The notes below the pieces were generated by a model. The model saw only the letters and a program-made list of their open reading frames with translations. It did not search any database and was not told the origin of the DNA. From NCBI GenBank assembly GCA_963975935.1, contig CAXBIQ010000003.1, positions 211,943 through 275,942 of the forward strand: a stretch of DNA of 64,000 nt, written 5' to 3'. The DNA is from Planktosalinus sp963975935 (lineage in GTDB: Bacteria > Bacteroidota > Bacteroidia > Flavobacteriales > Flavobacteriaceae). This document shows, piece after piece, positions 43,074-52,887 of this stretch (positions are counted from its first letter, which is position 1; each line of letters starts with the position of its first letter). The position numbers and the translations under genes are program-made.

Positions 43074-43294
43074 AATTATTTTACCGGAAACCGGTATCAT
43101 TTAGTTTATAAATTTTAGTCCATATAGAATCCTGATTGTTTAAAAGCTCAGGGGTGGAGTAAGTGGATTCATTGATTAGAAATATAAACAGGCAGACGGC
43201 AGCAGACTTGCTAATTGTTTAATAAACACTAAACCTGAAAAATCAATTATGTACTACTGCCGGTATTCTCTTTTCAGAAAATCTACCTGATTTT

Positions 43295-43816
43295 TTATTC
43301 TTCTGTATCTTCAGATTTGGCTGATTGAGCTGCAGCTTTTCTTTCAATTTCCTGAAGTTCCAAAACTATTTCTGTGGGGTCCCAATAACCATAAGTGGTT
43401 ACGATTTTACCATCCACAAAACGATAGGTCAGGTGAACAGGCATATCGATTACTTTACCACTTTCTTTTAGGGTACCTCTCCAGTCCAACCAGGCATTTA
43501 CCCAGGTGTGTCCATCATCAGTGACAACCATTTCATACTCCTGGTCTTCTTCTAAAAACCCTCGGCTTGAGTAATTCGCATCATTTCCTTTATGGTATTC
43601 TACTAATTTATCAACCGTAAGAAAATCGGTTTTAGTGTTGAAGTAGGTTTTACTTGTGTCTGCAAAATCGGTCATGCTATATTCTTTTTCATTGTAGTCT
43701 TTAATGACTTTTTTTACAATATCAATTTCAGGTGAATTTTGCGTGTAGCGCGTGTCTTGTTGATTGCACGCTGTAAAGAGGACGATTGCAAGTCCCAGTA
43801 AAAATAAATTTTTCAT
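43295..43816 (-). CDS. NTF2-like lipoprotein
   Basis: A 173-residue protein with a lipoprotein signal peptide (lipobox LFTAC, Cys17) and an NTF2-like domain (about 28-155), ending in a charged Glu/Lys-rich tail. Typical strands are TWVNAWLDWRGTL and TYRFVDGKIVTTYGYWDP. Active-site residues are not evident. Located in a group of secreted proteins with their own signalling operon upstream. Confidence 0.85.
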   Translation of the reverse strand: MKNLFLLGLAIVLFTACNQQDTRYTQNSPEIDIVKKVIKDYNEKEYSMTDFADTSKTYFNTKTDFLTVDKLVEYHKGNDANYSSRGFLEEDQEYEMVVTDDGHTWVNAWLDWRGTLKESGKVIDMPVHLTYRFVDGKIVTTYGYWDPTEIVLELQEIERKAAAQSAKSEDTEE

Positions 43817-43838
43817 AATGTTGGTTTTTAAAAATTAG

Positions 43839-44261
43839 TTATTCAGTTACATGTATAATCCGGCCATCTTTGAATGTCCAGAGGTGTTGAAAGGCTGTGG
43901 TGATGCCTTCGCATTCTGTGGGTTGGCGGCCGGAAACTGTTCCGGTTACCAAAACCTTGTTTTCTTCAATTTCCCTGACCTCAATATTTTGGAAGGTAAC
44001 TCCCCGCCATTCGTTTTTCAGGATTGCAGAAAGTGTAATGTTGTAGCGTTCATTAACCTCTTTAGTGCTTTTAACTTCCTCCCAATTTAGGCTTGGGGTC
44101 AATGACTTGATGTCTTTTGAAGTGGCATTGCTTTTTTGGAAGGCATCATAGATGTTTTGTACGGTATCAATATTTTTAGACTTTTGCCCTTGCACAGTCG
44201 GTATCAGCAACCATGCAAGGATAAAGGTCATTGTATATAGAACTATTGATTTCGACAACAT
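43839..44261 (-). CDS. Secreted NTF2-like protein
   Basis: A 140-residue protein with a signal peptide (cleavage after VQGQ near residue 26) and an NTF2/SnoaL-like domain. The conserved end strand AFQHLWTFKDGRIIHVTE matches the closing strand of the family. Probably binds or modifies a small molecule in the periplasm; details unknown. Confidence 0.85.
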   Translation of the reverse strand: MLSKSIVLYTMTFILAWLLIPTVQGQKSKNIDTVQNIYDAFQKSNATSKDIKSLTPSLNWEEVKSTKEVNERYNITLSAILKNEWRGVTFQNIEVREIEENKVLVTGTVSGRQPTECEGITTAFQHLWTFKDGRIIHVTE

Positions 44262-44282
44262 ACTTTTAAAAATTCAAAGGGT

Positions 44283-45041
44283 TTATTTTTTTGCCGGTGA
44301 ATACGACAATTCGGGCTGCATATGTCCTTCGGTATATTCAATTTTTGTAACATATTGCATGAGTTCATCCCATAACTTTTTGGAATCTTCACCCAGCAAT
44401 TTTCTGTTTTCATCAGATTGTTTTTCAAATTCCAACGGGCTTGCTGCAGCGTTTGCTACCATTATATAAGATTCCGGATTTCCAAAACCACTGAAATAAA
44501 CCCGGTAGTGGGATTTTGATCCTTTTTTAGCATAGAGTTCTTTAAATTTTGTTGCTATTTCTGCAATTTTTTGCCGGTCTCTTGCCTTGTGAAAAAGCAC
44601 CATGTTTTTTCTGTAGTTTTCACCTTCGGGTGTAGTTGTCATACCATCCGGCATATAGGAAAGGTTGTTACTAAGAATAATGATATAATCATTGTGGTTA
44701 TCATAATGCTTGTCAAATTCACTGAATATTTCCGCAAATTTATCATCACCCAGCTTTGCACGTGTTTTGGGCATAAACTCTTTACCTAAATCTTCCCAGC
44801 CACTAACGGGGGATATACTTATTACTCTGTTGTCATTGGTCCACAAGACATTCCAAATATCTTCTTCCTGATTTTCTTTGGCCAAATCGGCCAGTCTTTT
44901 AGATACCTTTTCATAGGCATCAGAACTCGAAGGATAGATGTGATCTACATGAATTCTATAAAACTGGTTTTGTGCACTTAAAAATGATGTACTGAGTACC
45001 AGTATCAAAAATGCCTTAAAAATTTTGTTTGTTGTTTTCAT
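44283..45041 (-). CDS. Secreted protein with two ABM-like domains, copy A
   Basis: A 252-residue protein with a signal peptide (cleavage after FLSAQ, near residue 24). Two tandem alpha+beta modules follow (about 26-130 and 140-230). Each opens with a strand such as FYRIHVDHIYP or MVLFHKARDRQ and has a helix and the strand-turn pattern of antibiotic-biosynthesis-monooxygenase-like dimeric barrels. No catalytic residue can be named. Its neighbour at 45054 shows the same two-module layout, so they are probably paralogues. Confidence 0.75.
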   Translation of the reverse strand: MKTTNKIFKAFLILVLSTSFLSAQNQFYRIHVDHIYPSSSDAYEKVSKRLADLAKENQEEDIWNVLWTNDNRVISISPVSGWEDLGKEFMPKTRAKLGDDKFAEIFSEFDKHYDNHNDYIIILSNNLSYMPDGMTTTPEGENYRKNMVLFHKARDRQKIAEIATKFKELYAKKGSKSHYRVYFSGFGNPESYIMVANAAASPLEFEKQSDENRKLLGEDSKKLWDELMQYVTKIEYTEGHMQPELSYSPAKK

Positions 45042-45053
45042 AATGTGAGGTTT

Positions 45054-45791
45054 TTAGTTACTTAATTCAGTGTTTAATGTGTAGATGTATGACCATGCAT
45101 CATCGACAGCTGCATCCCATTTTGCACCCATTTCATCTGCTTTCTTCTTACCTACGGCATTTTCATAGATTTTCCATGGGGTGTCTCTAGTTATGTCCAT
45201 TTGAGCAAACCCACTATAAGGGGTAGAAACCATATAGTCGGCCGCATCAGCAGCACCGCCCATATAGTTATACCAAATTCCCCTTTGAGTACCTTCTTTG
45301 GCTTTTATGGCATTGCTTACAGCCCCAACTATTTCCCTAAAAACAGTACCGTCATTCACTTTGAAAAAAGTGACCCAAACGAGTTTTGTGTCTTCAGGCA
45401 TTGTTCTGCTGAATTCCGGCATGGAGCGGGCGATGTTGTAATTTACTTTTTCAACATGGGGCATAATAAAGTTTAATACTGTTGCATAACAGTCTTTATT
45501 TGCCGGGTCTTCTTTGTCCATCTCTGCCCAGTTTGGCATCACACTGGCCATTATATACACAGTGCCTTCCCCTTGCACTCTGCGCCACATGTTCCAGCCT
45601 TCTTTTCCGTCGTTTTCCAGGTAACATTCTTTCCATTTTTTAACACCTTCCATAAACTGGGCGTGGTGTCCTTGTTTCACGGTAATTTCACTTACCGATA
45701 AAAGGATGCTCTCATTGTTTTGTGCCGTGAGCATACTGATGCTAAAAACGGCTACGATTACTGTGGTAATCATCATTTTGATTGTTTTCAT
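45054..45791 (-). CDS. Secreted protein with two ABM-like domains, copy B
   Basis: A 245-residue protein with a signal peptide (cleavage after MLTAQN) and two alpha+beta modules, starting with strands LLSVSEITVKQGHHAQF and LVWVTFFKVND. It shows the same kind of fold as the neighbour at 44283. Probably a pair of periplasmic binding or modifying proteins controlled by the LytTR operon just upstream, which is a guess from position. Confidence 0.75.
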   Translation of the reverse strand: MKTIKMMITTVIVAVFSISMLTAQNNESILLSVSEITVKQGHHAQFMEGVKKWKECYLENDGKEGWNMWRRVQGEGTVYIMASVMPNWAEMDKEDPANKDCYATVLNFIMPHVEKVNYNIARSMPEFSRTMPEDTKLVWVTFFKVNDGTVFREIVGAVSNAIKAKEGTQRGIWYNYMGGAADAADYMVSTPYSGFAQMDITRDTPWKIYENAVGKKKADEMGAKWDAAVDDAWSYIYTLNTELSN

Positions 45792-45927
45792 AATACGAGT
45801 TATTTAGATGGTTAATAAATTTGTAATTTATGCCTCTAAGTAATTGATATTCAATGAATATATAAAGTGAGTTAGGACGAAAGCATCATAACTTTGTCCG
45901 AAGAAGGGAATTTATTTAGCTAAGGAA

Positions 45928-46662
45928 TTAAATGGTTTGTAAACGGTTAAGTAACTCCTCTTTGAGGGGTTTACTTATAGGGATGGCTTTTTTAGCTATG
46001 ACTACGTGAGAAGTAGCCACTTCATCAATTTGGGAAATATTGACCACAAAAGAGCGGTGAATTCTTAAAAAATGTTTTGCCGGCAATTTTTCATCCATGT
46101 CTTTCAGTGTGATGACCAGCAGGTATTCTTTGGATTTTGTATAAATCCTGCAATAATTGCGCTCGGCCTCTATGTACAGGATATTTTCAATGGGGACTTT
46201 AACCATTTTTTCATGGTTCCGCACAAAAATACAGTTGCTTAAGATAAACGGGGAGTTTTTTTGCTCTAAAACAGGTCCTTCTTTTGATTGTATATGCGTG
46301 ATGGTAAGTTCAATGGCGCGTTGCAAATCCAGTTTTTTAAAGGGCTTTGATATAAACGCATAGGGATGGGTTTCTTTTGCTTTCGCGAAATTTATATCAT
46401 CTGCATTTGCCGTTAAGTAAATAACAGGGATGTCATACTCCTGTTGCATCAGCCGTGCCGTGTCAATACCATCCAGTTCTCCTTTCAACTGGATATCCAT
46501 TAAGACAATATCGGGTTTGTTTTGCTTTACGTGTAAAAGGGCTTCTTCACCACGCGGGATGATACCTGTAACGTCATACCCCAAGGTGGACAATTGTAGC
46601 GAAATATTTGCAGCAATGATCATTTCATCTTCCACAATCAGTATTTTTACAGGTTGTTCCAT
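45928..46662 (-). CDS. LytTR family response regulator
   Basis: A 244-residue response regulator. The N-terminal receiver has acceptor Asp56, and the C-terminal LytTR DNA-binding domain (about 145-240) carries HRSFVVNISQID. LytTR regulators bind two short direct repeats. The start overlaps the stop of the upstream kinase gene by one base (TGATG coupling), so the kinases and regulator form one operon. Confidence 0.95.
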   Translation of the reverse strand: MEQPVKILIVEDEMIIAANISLQLSTLGYDVTGIIPRGEEALLHVKQNKPDIVLMDIQLKGELDGIDTARLMQQEYDIPVIYLTANADDINFAKAKETHPYAFISKPFKKLDLQRAIELTITHIQSKEGPVLEQKNSPFILSNCIFVRNHEKMVKVPIENILYIEAERNYCRIYTKSKEYLLVITLKDMDEKLPAKHFLRIHRSFVVNISQIDEVATSHVVIAKKAIPISKPLKEELLNRLQTI

Positions 46663-48674
46663 CAGGCTGCGGTTTTAATTTTAAAGTTAAAGGCTACCAT
46701 GGTGCCGTTTTCACCGTTTTCGGTCATCGTGCCGTTGAGTTGTTGCGTCAATAACTGAATCAATTGAGAACCAAAACCGGTTCCTTTGGGTGCAACACCG
46801 GTATTTTTGCCTACACCGTTGTCTATTACTTTTAACGATAAGGTTTCCGGGCTTGCCTGTGATAAACTTATTTGAATGGTTCCGTTCCTGTTTTCAGGAA
46901 AGGCATATTTTAAAGCGTTTGTGAGCAGTTCGTTGACAATTAGCCCAATGGGTACCGCCGTGTCCACATCCAGCTCCAGGTTGTCCATGGCACATTCAAT
47001 TTTTACTTTATCTTCTGCATTAAAGGTATCCAGGATACCCTCTCCCAAATTTAGGAAATAATCTTTCATCTCTATACTTCCTAAATTTTCCCCCTGATAT
47101 AATTTTTGATGGATGATGCCCATGGATTGTACTCTGTTTTGACTGGCCATCATAGCATCTTTGGTCGCAGAGTCTTCCAGTTGAGCCGATTGCAGCGAAA
47201 TCAAACTTTTCACCAATTCAAGATTGTTTTTTACACGGTGGTGAATTTCTTTAAGGAGAAGTTCGTTTTGTTTGTTCTTAATATTAAGTTCTTTATTGGC
47301 GAGCCCCAATTTTAAATTACTTGTTTGCTTTAATCTAAAATTCCGATAGAAAAGAGCAAGAGTTAGTATGCTTAAGCCCAATAAAATTAAAAGAAGTGTT
47401 TGTTGATTTTGTTTTTGACTTAAAGATTTTTCTTGGGCATTCAGGCCCAGTTGTAATTCATTTTCGCGCAAACTGCGTTGGTTTTTTTCTTTTTCTGTTT
47501 GCAGCGTTTCTGTGTAATATTGTTCCTGATAAGCCAACGCATTTTCAAAATCGCCCATTTCTTTGTGGGTATCCGACATAGATTTTAACAGCGCATTTGA
47601 ATAATACTCATCATTCATTGCCTGGTAAAGCTCATATGCCTTTCTATAATTAACAAGTGCAGCGTTAAAATTTTTGGTGTAATAGTCAACATCGGCAATC
47701 AGGGAAAAGAAATGAGGGTAAAAGGTAGTGTTCTGAAAACCATAAGCCTCTATGATATCCATACCCTGTATAATATTTTGACGGGCTTCTTCATATTTTT
47801 TTTCGTTAACCCCTTCGCCGTCAGGAAGTGCCTGCTGAATCAGGTCATAGCTGGTCATATTGTAATACCATATATGAGCCATGGGTTTTTTATATTCCTC
47901 AAGAAGTTTTTTCAAACGATCGTAATAAAAATTAGTGGAGTCCCTGTTTTTACCAGTATGTTGAAACACAAGCTGGGCATAAATCATATACAATTCAGTC
48001 GAATATTTGTCCAGCCCGGCTTTTTCATAGTACCGAAGACTGTTTACTAAGTTTTCAACTGAAAGGTGGTTTTCTTCAGGCAAACCATATTTACCATAAA
48101 AAAGGCCTTTGTAAAGACTAATTTTAGCTTCAGATTCAGGGAGTTTATAGCTTTCCATTAAGCTAATCGCTTTGGTAAATAAGTCTAGTGACCCAATACG
48201 GTCGCCCAGATTCATTTTAATATCAGACCAATAGGTTAGATGATCAAAGAGGAGTAATCTGTTGTCCTTATTTTTAGTGTTTAGGTCCTTAACTTTATTC
48301 CAGGCAATTTCAGCCATAGAGTCTTGTTTTGAAAAGGAGAAAACACGGTCGCTTTTTTTAAGTCGTTCAAACTGTAGTCTGTAAAGTTTTGTTTGATGTA
48401 GAGATTCTTCCGGATTCAGAACCTCTAGGGCTTTATTTGCATAATAAAGAGAGCTGTCCATATTGTACTGGGGCATATCAGTATACCATTTAGCTTTTTC
48501 AGTATATTTTTCACTGAGGTCAAGAGCAGATTTTGGTGTAAGGTTTTTGACGCGGATATCTTGTGAAAATCCGCTCAAATACAAAAGTAAAACAGTACAC
48601 CCTATTAAGGGTTTAATAAAGGAGTGGATCTTCATCTTATCGGTCAGCCGGTTACTATTCTTAATTATTTTCAT
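46662..48674 (-). CDS. TPR histidine kinase (HisKA_2 type), copy A
   Basis: A 670-residue sensor kinase. After a signal peptide (about residues 13-37) come TPR repeats in the periplasm, one membrane helix, and a HisKA_2/HATPase core with the conserved His at about 478 (LKEIHHRVKNNLELV). The kinase core is virtually the same protein sequence as in the next gene upstream (48674-50575), while the TPR part is not. The stop and start overlap by one base at each junction. Confidence 0.93.
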   Translation of the reverse strand: MKIIKNSNRLTDKMKIHSFIKPLIGCTVLLLYLSGFSQDIRVKNLTPKSALDLSEKYTEKAKWYTDMPQYNMDSSLYYANKALEVLNPEESLHQTKLYRLQFERLKKSDRVFSFSKQDSMAEIAWNKVKDLNTKNKDNRLLLFDHLTYWSDIKMNLGDRIGSLDLFTKAISLMESYKLPESEAKISLYKGLFYGKYGLPEENHLSVENLVNSLRYYEKAGLDKYSTELYMIYAQLVFQHTGKNRDSTNFYYDRLKKLLEEYKKPMAHIWYYNMTSYDLIQQALPDGEGVNEKKYEEARQNIIQGMDIIEAYGFQNTTFYPHFFSLIADVDYYTKNFNAALVNYRKAYELYQAMNDEYYSNALLKSMSDTHKEMGDFENALAYQEQYYTETLQTEKEKNQRSLRENELQLGLNAQEKSLSQKQNQQTLLLILLGLSILTLALFYRNFRLKQTSNLKLGLANKELNIKNKQNELLLKEIHHRVKNNLELVKSLISLQSAQLEDSATKDAMMASQNRVQSMGIIHQKLYQGENLGSIEMKDYFLNLGEGILDTFNAEDKVKIECAMDNLELDVDTAVPIGLIVNELLTNALKYAFPENRNGTIQISLSQASPETLSLKVIDNGVGKNTGVAPKGTGFGSQLIQLLTQQLNGTMTENGENGTMVAFNFKIKTAA

Positions 48675-50575
48675 CAGGCAGCAGCTTTAATTTTAAAATG
48701 AAATTCTACGGAGGTTCCTTTTTCTGTTTTTTCAATCATTCTCCCATTGAGTTGTTGGGTTAATAACTGAATTAACTGCGAACCAAAACCGGTTCCTCTT
48801 GGTGCTAAACCGGCCACTTTGCCCACCCCATTGTCTGCAACCTTTAAGGTCAATGTTTCCGGGGTGGATTGTGACAAGCTTATTTGAATGGTTCCGTTTT
48901 TGTCTTCCGGAAAGGCATATTTTAAAGCATTTGTGAGCAATTCATTTACAATCAAGCCAATGGGCACGGCCGTGTCCACATCCAGTTCCAGGTTGTCCAT
49001 GGCGCATTCAATCTTCACTTTATCTTCAGCATTGAATGTATCTAAAATGCCCTCGCCTAAATTCAGGAAATAGTCTTTCATTTCAATGCTGCCCAGATTT
49101 TCCCCCTGATATAATTTTTGATGGATGATGCCCATGGATTGCACCCGGTTTTGACTGGCCATCATGGCATCCTTGGTGACGGAGTCTTCCAGTTGGGCAG
49201 ATTGCAACGAAATCAAGCTTTTTACCAACTCGAGATTGTTTTTTACACGGTGGTGAATTTCTTTGAGGAGCAGTTCGTTTTGTTTGTTTTTATGATCCAG
49301 TTCATTGTTTAAAGCTTGTAATTCGCTATTTCGCTTTTGGCGTTTTTTATAGGAATAGAACAACCCAAAAAGTATAAAGGCCAGCAAGCCTACAAGAATG
49401 ATATAGAGCGTTTGGGTTTTGCTTTGTTGCGCAATTTTTTCATTTTGATAGTAGATGGTGGCATTTTTTTGTCCCGTTTCATATTTTGCCTGAAGTTCGC
49501 CTTCCAGGCTTTGAATCGCGCGGTCTTTGAGTTCTGTATATGCCGTTGCATACAATTTATTGTATTCCAGCGCATTTTTGTAATCACCCATATTTTCATA
49601 AATGGAAGATACGTGCATATAATTTTCCCACAGGTTTCTTACCCTGCCGGTCTTGATGATAATATCAATGGCCTCGAGGTTATAGGGCAGGGCTTCTTCA
49701 TACCTGCCTTGCATCAAATACACATGGCCAATATTTGCCAAAGAGGGGATGAGGTACCGCTGCAAACCCAGTTCTTGTGACATGTCAAAATTGGCCTGAT
49801 AATCTGCGATGGCATTGTCATATTCACCCAGATATTTATAGACATTTCCGCGCCAGTTTACTGAAGCCATATAAGGAATACCGGTTTCTCCCCGGGCTTT
49901 ATATAATTCAATGGCTGTGTCTATACTACTTAAAGCATACTGTAAGTCATCACCTGAAAAAAGCTGGTTGGTTGCTTTGTAATAATAGGTGAGTGGCATA
50001 TCTTCCTTTGCATCCAGTTTTTTTTGTATTTCCAGGGCTTTGTCACATAATTCAACCCCTCTGGAGTATCTGTTTTCATAATACAACAAGCCGCAAAGAT
50101 GGGCATAAGACCGTGCTACCCCTTTTTGATTGTTTAATTTTCCAAAAAGTTCCAGGGCTTTGTATGCTTCTTCAGTGGCTTTGCCATATTCTGTTTGGAG
50201 GCTGTAGATTTCCTTAAGCGCAAGGTGGGTATTGGCAAGATCCGGTTCATTTTCAAGGGAACTGTACAGGTCTTTAGCTTTAAGGGTGTAGATCAGGGAA
50301 GAATCCAGTTTTGAATATTCCTTGTGATAGTGTGCCAGGTATAAATAGGATTTTGCAAGGGTTGTGGAGTCGCCTGTTTCTTTCGACAGGTTAATGGCTT
50401 TTCTGGCATTGATACCGAGAGCAGTGGAATCTTTAAACGAATTTATATGACTTTCCAGCCATTCTGTAAGCATATCAAGGGGATAAGATTCTTCCGTTTG
50501 CGTAAAGCCGGAGGAAAAACCCAGGGAAAAAATAACCAGTGTCAGTAACCTTTTCATACGTCTTTTTAATACCAT
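48674..50575 (-). CDS. TPR histidine kinase (HisKA_2 type), copy B
   Basis: A 633-residue kinase with a signal peptide, periplasmic TPR repeats, one membrane helix, and a HisKA_2/HATPase core (conserved His near 441). From QNELLL to YAFPE the core differs by a single residue from copy A over about 126 residues, although the DNA carries many silent changes. First gene of the three-gene operon with copy A and the LytTR regulator. No promoter box was recognised. Confidence 0.93.
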   Translation of the reverse strand: MVLKRRMKRLLTLVIFSLGFSSGFTQTEESYPLDMLTEWLESHINSFKDSTALGINARKAINLSKETGDSTTLAKSYLYLAHYHKEYSKLDSSLIYTLKAKDLYSSLENEPDLANTHLALKEIYSLQTEYGKATEEAYKALELFGKLNNQKGVARSYAHLCGLLYYENRYSRGVELCDKALEIQKKLDAKEDMPLTYYYKATNQLFSGDDLQYALSSIDTAIELYKARGETGIPYMASVNWRGNVYKYLGEYDNAIADYQANFDMSQELGLQRYLIPSLANIGHVYLMQGRYEEALPYNLEAIDIIIKTGRVRNLWENYMHVSSIYENMGDYKNALEYNKLYATAYTELKDRAIQSLEGELQAKYETGQKNATIYYQNEKIAQQSKTQTLYIILVGLLAFILFGLFYSYKKRQKRNSELQALNNELDHKNKQNELLLKEIHHRVKNNLELVKSLISLQSAQLEDSVTKDAMMASQNRVQSMGIIHQKLYQGENLGSIEMKDYFLNLGEGILDTFNAEDKVKIECAMDNLELDVDTAVPIGLIVNELLTNALKYAFPEDKNGTIQISLSQSTPETLTLKVADNGVGKVAGLAPRGTGFGSQLIQLLTQQLNGRMIEKTEKGTSVEFHFKIKAAA

Positions 50576-51282
50576 TAAAAATGACCTGGGGATGTATAAA
50601 TGTATGAAAAAAGGTTGAATTGCAGATATTTATTTATTGTTTGAAAGGAAAGTTTAAAAAAAATAGAAGTTTATAAAAAGTACTAGTATAAAAATTATGG
50701 CACATTATCAGACAATATGCTTCAGTGGACCTGCGCTATCCATTTTCTCACATACTTCAAAAGCTATGATTTATGTAAATATTTATTTTATTTCTGTATC
50801 AATCACTAGTGAGACAGTTTGCATCTTTGTAAATGTGGTTATGTAAAATTCAAACCGAAAAGAGAATGAAATGATAAAAGGAAAAAAGAGAACCGGACAA
50901 GCAAACAAAGGCTTTAAAAGAAAATGAACCAAGACCTGCAAATGAGGATTTAAAAGACGAAGCCACTATCGAAACAGGTTTGTTTATTTAAAAAAATAGA
51001 AACCAGATTAGGCAACAACCGTTATGATGTTATTGAAATTTTGATAACCAATCAACAAACGATTTAAACTAGTCTGAAATTAAGAGGGAGTCATCTGGGG
51101 AGAAGGGCTCCCTTTTTTATATTCCCGAGACCTTGAAGGCTGAAAGCTGCGACAGGGGTGAAGGAGGAAGATGGAAAGCCTGTTAAGTTAAGAGAGGAAA
51201 AACAGTCCTATTTTGTCATTTCGAATCCGTCAGAGGTGAGCGAGAAATGCCTTCCAGTTGTTCACACATCGTTCTTCAGCAG
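50576..51282. other. Large intergenic region with no clear gene
   Basis: About 700 bases without a convincing gene. The stretch 50869-50990 contains short charged reading frames with several stops, perhaps the remains of a small gene. A weak hairpin (GGGAG...CTCCC then T6, 51086-51118) could end a plus-strand transcript. At 51210-51250 a sequence resembling the dispersed GTCATTTCGA...GAGAAAT repeat of Flavobacteriia is seen. Confidence 0.4.
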
Positions 51283-51903
51283 TTAGTAATTTTTGTGTAT
51301 TCCAAACCCATAAACCAACCCCAAGCCCACAAAACTGTTTTTTGAAATATTCCCTACCAATTTAAACCCGAAATTACGTCCAAAGGACGTGGGTTGACCA
51401 ACAGGAATCAATCCGTATAGCCGGTATCTTTTTTTCTTTGATTTGAACCATTTAAAATTGACCTCAAGTGGAAACCCTACATAAGTATCGGTAATTTTAT
51501 AGCGCTGATTATTTTCATCGGTGAGGTTACTGCTATATGTATTCCGGGAGATTCCGCCCGAAACACTTAAAGAAGATCCTTCATAAATCCATCTTTTGCC
51601 ATACAATACACTCAACTCTTTATTATTGTTTTTTTCTTTTAAAACAGGAAATGGTGTAACCGGACTTAAAAATAAAACATCTGATTCCAATTGCGAATTT
51701 TCGATATACCTGATTGAAAACAGATTTTTTTTGTACTGGTAATTTAATTCCCCACCATAAAGAAGTCCGCCATTTCCATTGATTTTACCGGCACCACCAA
51801 ATAGAATTTCCGCGAAGATAATAGGCGGACCGGTTTCTTCTTTTTCCTGAGCGTGTAGGTTAATGAAACAAAAAGTCAGTACAAGAATAAAGAGTATTTT
51901 CAT
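51283..51903 (-). CDS. Secreted outer-membrane-barrel-like protein
   Basis: A 206-residue protein with a signal peptide (cleavage after LHAQ, near residue 19). An alternating strand pattern rich in Gly, Tyr and Asn runs to the end, ending in Y, as in small outer-membrane beta barrels. Strand-like segments GGLLYGGELNYQYKKNLFSIRY and GLGLVYGFGIHKNY mark it, here cited as parts. Role unknown. Confidence 0.7.
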   Translation of the reverse strand: MKILFILVLTFCFINLHAQEKEETGPPIIFAEILFGGAGKINGNGGLLYGGELNYQYKKNLFSIRYIENSQLESDVLFLSPVTPFPVLKEKNNNKELSVLYGKRWIYEGSSLSVSGGISRNTYSSNLTDENNQRYKITDTYVGFPLEVNFKWFKSKKKRYRLYGLIPVGQPTSFGRNFGFKLVGNISKNSFVGLGLVYGFGIHKNY

Positions 51904-52332
51904 TTTAAAACAGTTCCATTAAGCAAGGTGTTTATTGACATTACCGCTACGCATATTTGCCGCAAACCGGGCTTGCTGTGCACCGGCTGTACCCCTTTTA
52001 GTTTCCTGCTATTTTTGCACATTTTTGAGGCTCCTTTAAAAGGGAAAGGATTGTCAAACATAGACTATTTTCACAGACCCTCAAAAGGTTTTTTTTGAAT
52101 TGTTTTTCATAGGTATCAAAATGGAAGGAACTGCTTTTAAGATGCTCTGTTCAACGTTTCGTGTTTCAGGTTTTTTGATTTTTGTTTAAAGGAGTACACA
52201 TTTTTGATCCCGAAAGTCTTCGGGAGCAACGCCTTTGGCAAAGATAAACTTTAGCTGTAGGGCGACGGTGAAAAATCGTAATATGTTGAACTCAATACAA
52301 TACCGGCTTTAATGCGGGCCCACAAAGTCATT
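51904..52332. other. Intergenic region with a palindrome
   Basis: About 430 bases without a gene. It includes the palindrome CCCGAAAGTCTTCGGG at 52209-52224, which is of the short GC-rich repeat kind seen elsewhere in the window. Otherwise nothing notable. Confidence 0.5.
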
Positions 52333-52887
52333 TTAGTAACCTGCATTGTGATATGCCCTTTTTATCCAGTCGATAACTTCATTGTCAACTTCATGGATGT
52401 CTGTAATCATTATTTTATGTGAACACATGGCGTTGGGTTTTTCGGCTTGCAACTTTCCTTGTGCTTCTTGTCGTTTCAGGTTGATGCCTATTTCAAATCG
52501 TGTTTTTGTAGCCGGGTTCAAAAGGGCAAATTGTTTTTTTCTTCTTACACTTACATAGGTCTTCTTTGGCGCTATTTCAACATCATCCCCAAAGGTTTTG
52601 ATGGCACTCATGAGTTTGTCATAGATGGGTTTTAAATGTTCTTTTCCTTCATATTGTTTGGTGATGAGGTCCTCCGGGTTGTCTGCAGAAGCTGCGTCAG
52701 ACCCTTTTGCCTTATGGGCTATAAGGTTTGCAAAACCGTGGGTTAGGCCGTGGGTTTCTTTCAGGAACTTTATGATTTCCCCGTGTTTGACAAAGTTCTC
52801 ATTTTTTACTGTTTCTATCCATTGCTCCAGGGTTTTACCTGTGTTTTTGTACAGGTTTTCAATCATGGTTTGTGCTGCCTTGTCCAT
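52333..52887 (-). CDS. DUF4287 and DUF5655 domain protein
   Basis: A 184-residue soluble protein with an N-terminal DUF4287 helical domain (about 5-60; W-I-x-x-V segment, then HGLTHGFANLIA) and a C-terminal DUF5655 domain (about 78-182; RKKQFALLNPATKTRFEIGINLK in parts). These combined proteins are widespread in bacteria; DUF5655 has been likened to DNA-transport or phage-growth-related proteins. Function unknown. Confidence 0.85.
   Translation of the reverse strand: MDKAAQTMIENLYKNTGKTLEQWIETVKNENFVKHGEIIKFLKETHGLTHGFANLIAHKAKGSDAASADNPEDLITKQYEGKEHLKPIYDKLMSAIKTFGDDVEIAPKKTYVSVRRKKQFALLNPATKTRFEIGINLKRQEAQGKLQAEKPNAMCSHKIMITDIHEVDNEVIDWIKRAYHNAGY

Noticed and set aside
44283..45791. Horizontal transfer of the secreted ABM-like pair
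   Set aside because: No clear shift in base composition, no integrase, tRNA or repeat at the borders, so no evidence of transfer was found.
50869..50991. Possible small charged protein in the large intergenic region
   Set aside because: The reading frame is broken by stops (only 18 codons from the ATG, then a frame change is needed). It may be a relic, but I cannot support a gene.
52209..52224. CCCGAAAGTCTTCGGG as a terminator
   Set aside because: It lacks a following T run and is distant from any gene end, so it fits better as a dispersed palindrome.
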